Shown piece after piece: positions 27,467-28,105 of a stretch of DNA of 28,105 bases; position 1 is the first letter of the stretch, and each line of letters opens with the position of its first letter. The notes under the pieces are model-generated. The model saw nothing but the letters and a program-made list of their open reading frames with translations. It was not told the DNA's origin and did not search any database. A program made the translations under genes and the position numbers. The DNA is from an uncultured Gemmatimonadota bacterium (GTDB lineage: Bacteria; Gemmatimonadota; Gemmatimonadetes; Gemmatimonadales; Gemmatimonadaceae): assembly GCA_946478895.1 (NCBI GenBank), contig CAMLDY010000027.1:1-28105 (forward strand), in the 5' to 3' direction.

Positions 27467-28105
27467 TCACTGCTGCTGGAGTGCTACATCGCGGACGACA
27501 GCAGGAGCGCTCTTCTGAGTGAAGGAAACGATCGCATCGGGAAAGAGACCGAAGATGATGATGATCGCCGCGGAAGCCCAGACCACCGTCCGGGTCCATC
27601 CGCTGGTCCGCTCCGGCAGGATCGCCGTCGAAGCGCGCGGTTTCATGAACATCACCATCACCACGTACAGATAGTAGCCGGCGCTGACGACGCTCGTCAC
27701 GACCAGCACGATGGCGAGCCGGGTTTGCGGGAATGGCGCCTGCAGCGCGGCCTGGAGCACGTACCACTTGGCGAAGAACCCGATCCCGCCGAAAATCGGG
27801 AAGCCGAGGAGGGCGAGCATGAAGATCGCCATGGCGATAGAGAGACCCGGGCGGACGCTCCACAGTCCCGCGTATTCCTCGACATCCATGTTGTCCTCGC
27901 CGGAGCGACCGAGGGCAACGACGACGCCGAAGGCTCCCAGCGTGGCCATGGTGTAGGCGAACAGGTAGAACATGAACGCCGAGCTTCCGAAGCTGGTGCC
28001 GACGACCAGCGCGACGAGAATGTAGCCGGCGTGCGCGATACTGGAGTACGCGAGCAGTCGCTTGATGTTGCGCTGCGCGAGCGCGACGACGTTGCCGACC
28101 ACCAT
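27467..28105 (-). CDS. nuoN: NADH-quinone oxidoreductase subunit N, C-terminal part (cut by window edge)
   Basis: The last 212 residues of a complex I antiporter-like subunit. The block VVGNVVALAQRNIKRLLAYS SIAHAGY, written here with a break, holds the conserved Lys in the proton channel and is internal to NuoN, so the Met at the window edge is not the start. Further helices follow (FMFYLFAYTMATLGAFGVVV, LALLGFPIFGGIGFFAKWYV, VVSAGYYLYVVMVMFMKP), ending with a helix IIIIFGLFPDAIV. NuoN is usually the last gene of the nuo operon, and it is followed here by the phosphohexomutase after 6 nt. It would reduce the menaquinone whose synthesis genes lie 13 kb downstream. Confidence 0.95.
   Translation of the reverse strand: MVVGNVVALAQRNIKRLLAYSSIAHAGYILVALVVGTSFGSSAFMFYLFAYTMATLGAFGVVVALGRSGEDNMDVEEYAGLWSVRPGLSIAMAIFMLALLGFPIFGGIGFFAKWYVLQAALQAPFPQTRLAIVLVVTSVVSAGYYLYVVMVMFMKPRASTAILPERTSGWTRTVVWASAAIIIIFGLFPDAIVSFTQKSAPAVVRDVALQQQ

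Overview
The window is a GC-rich (roughly 60% or more), densely packed chromosomal segment. Every convincing gene lies on the minus strand, so the biological order runs from the right end (28105) to the left end (1). The organism is a Gram-negative (diderm) bacterium: it has Kdo synthesis, Lpt lipopolysaccharide export, a lipoprotein and a probable outer-membrane barrel. It makes menaquinone by the futalosine route (mqnA, mqnC, mqnE) and has a type II fatty-acid synthase. This combination and the general protein character suggest Gemmatimonadota or a relative. That placement is an inference from gene content, not a database result.

In transcription order: (1) 28105-20910: the end of nuoN (complex I), a phosphohexomutase, a short UPF0182-type membrane protein, a carbamate kinase, sucC-sucD and ndk. 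(2) 20909-20670: the only large gap (240 bp), which holds a 156-bp element with about 48-bp imperfect terminal inverted repeats. (3) 20669-16237: yceD-rpmF-plsX-fabH-fabD-fabG, the classic ribosomal-protein L32 and fatty-acid cluster. (4) 16118-7719: acpP-fabF, then the menaquinone genes mqnE-mqnA-mqnC, ispF, a DedA membrane protein, xerD, an orphan trpG/pabA amidotransferase and an outer-membrane-type barrel protein. A sigma70-like promoter lies in front of acpP. (5) 7631-1: kdsB-pyrG-kdsA-kdsD-lptC-lptA-lptB-rpoN, the Kdo/LPS-export/sigma-54 block, with its own promoter at 7677-7705 overlapped by nested inverted repeats.

Most gene borders overlap by 1-11 nt (ATGA, GTGA, TTGA, TGATG, TAATG), so translational coupling is the rule. 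Many starts are GTG or TTG (rpoN, lptA, kdsA, xerD, fabD, plsX, sucC, sucD, UPF0182). Several starts were moved from the longest reading frame to the position set by the upstream stop codon and family alignment (kdsA, kdsB, the barrel gene, trpG, ispF, mqnA, mqnE, fabG, plsX). Functionally the segment joins envelope building (fatty acids, Kdo, LPS export), respiration (menaquinone, complex I, TCA) and nucleotide supply (pyrG, ndk). PyrG makes the CTP that KdsB uses.

Most of the window is conserved housekeeping sequence. I do not see a defence system, mobile-element cargo, CRISPR array, tRNA or rRNA. The points most worth a second look are: a 154-residue unrecognised N-terminal domain fused to LptB, the 156-bp inverted-repeat element, the mutually exclusive hairpins around the kdsB promoter, an 18-bp perfect palindrome in front of sucC, the CX5CX2C cluster motif of MqnE, and the shortened UPF0182 protein.
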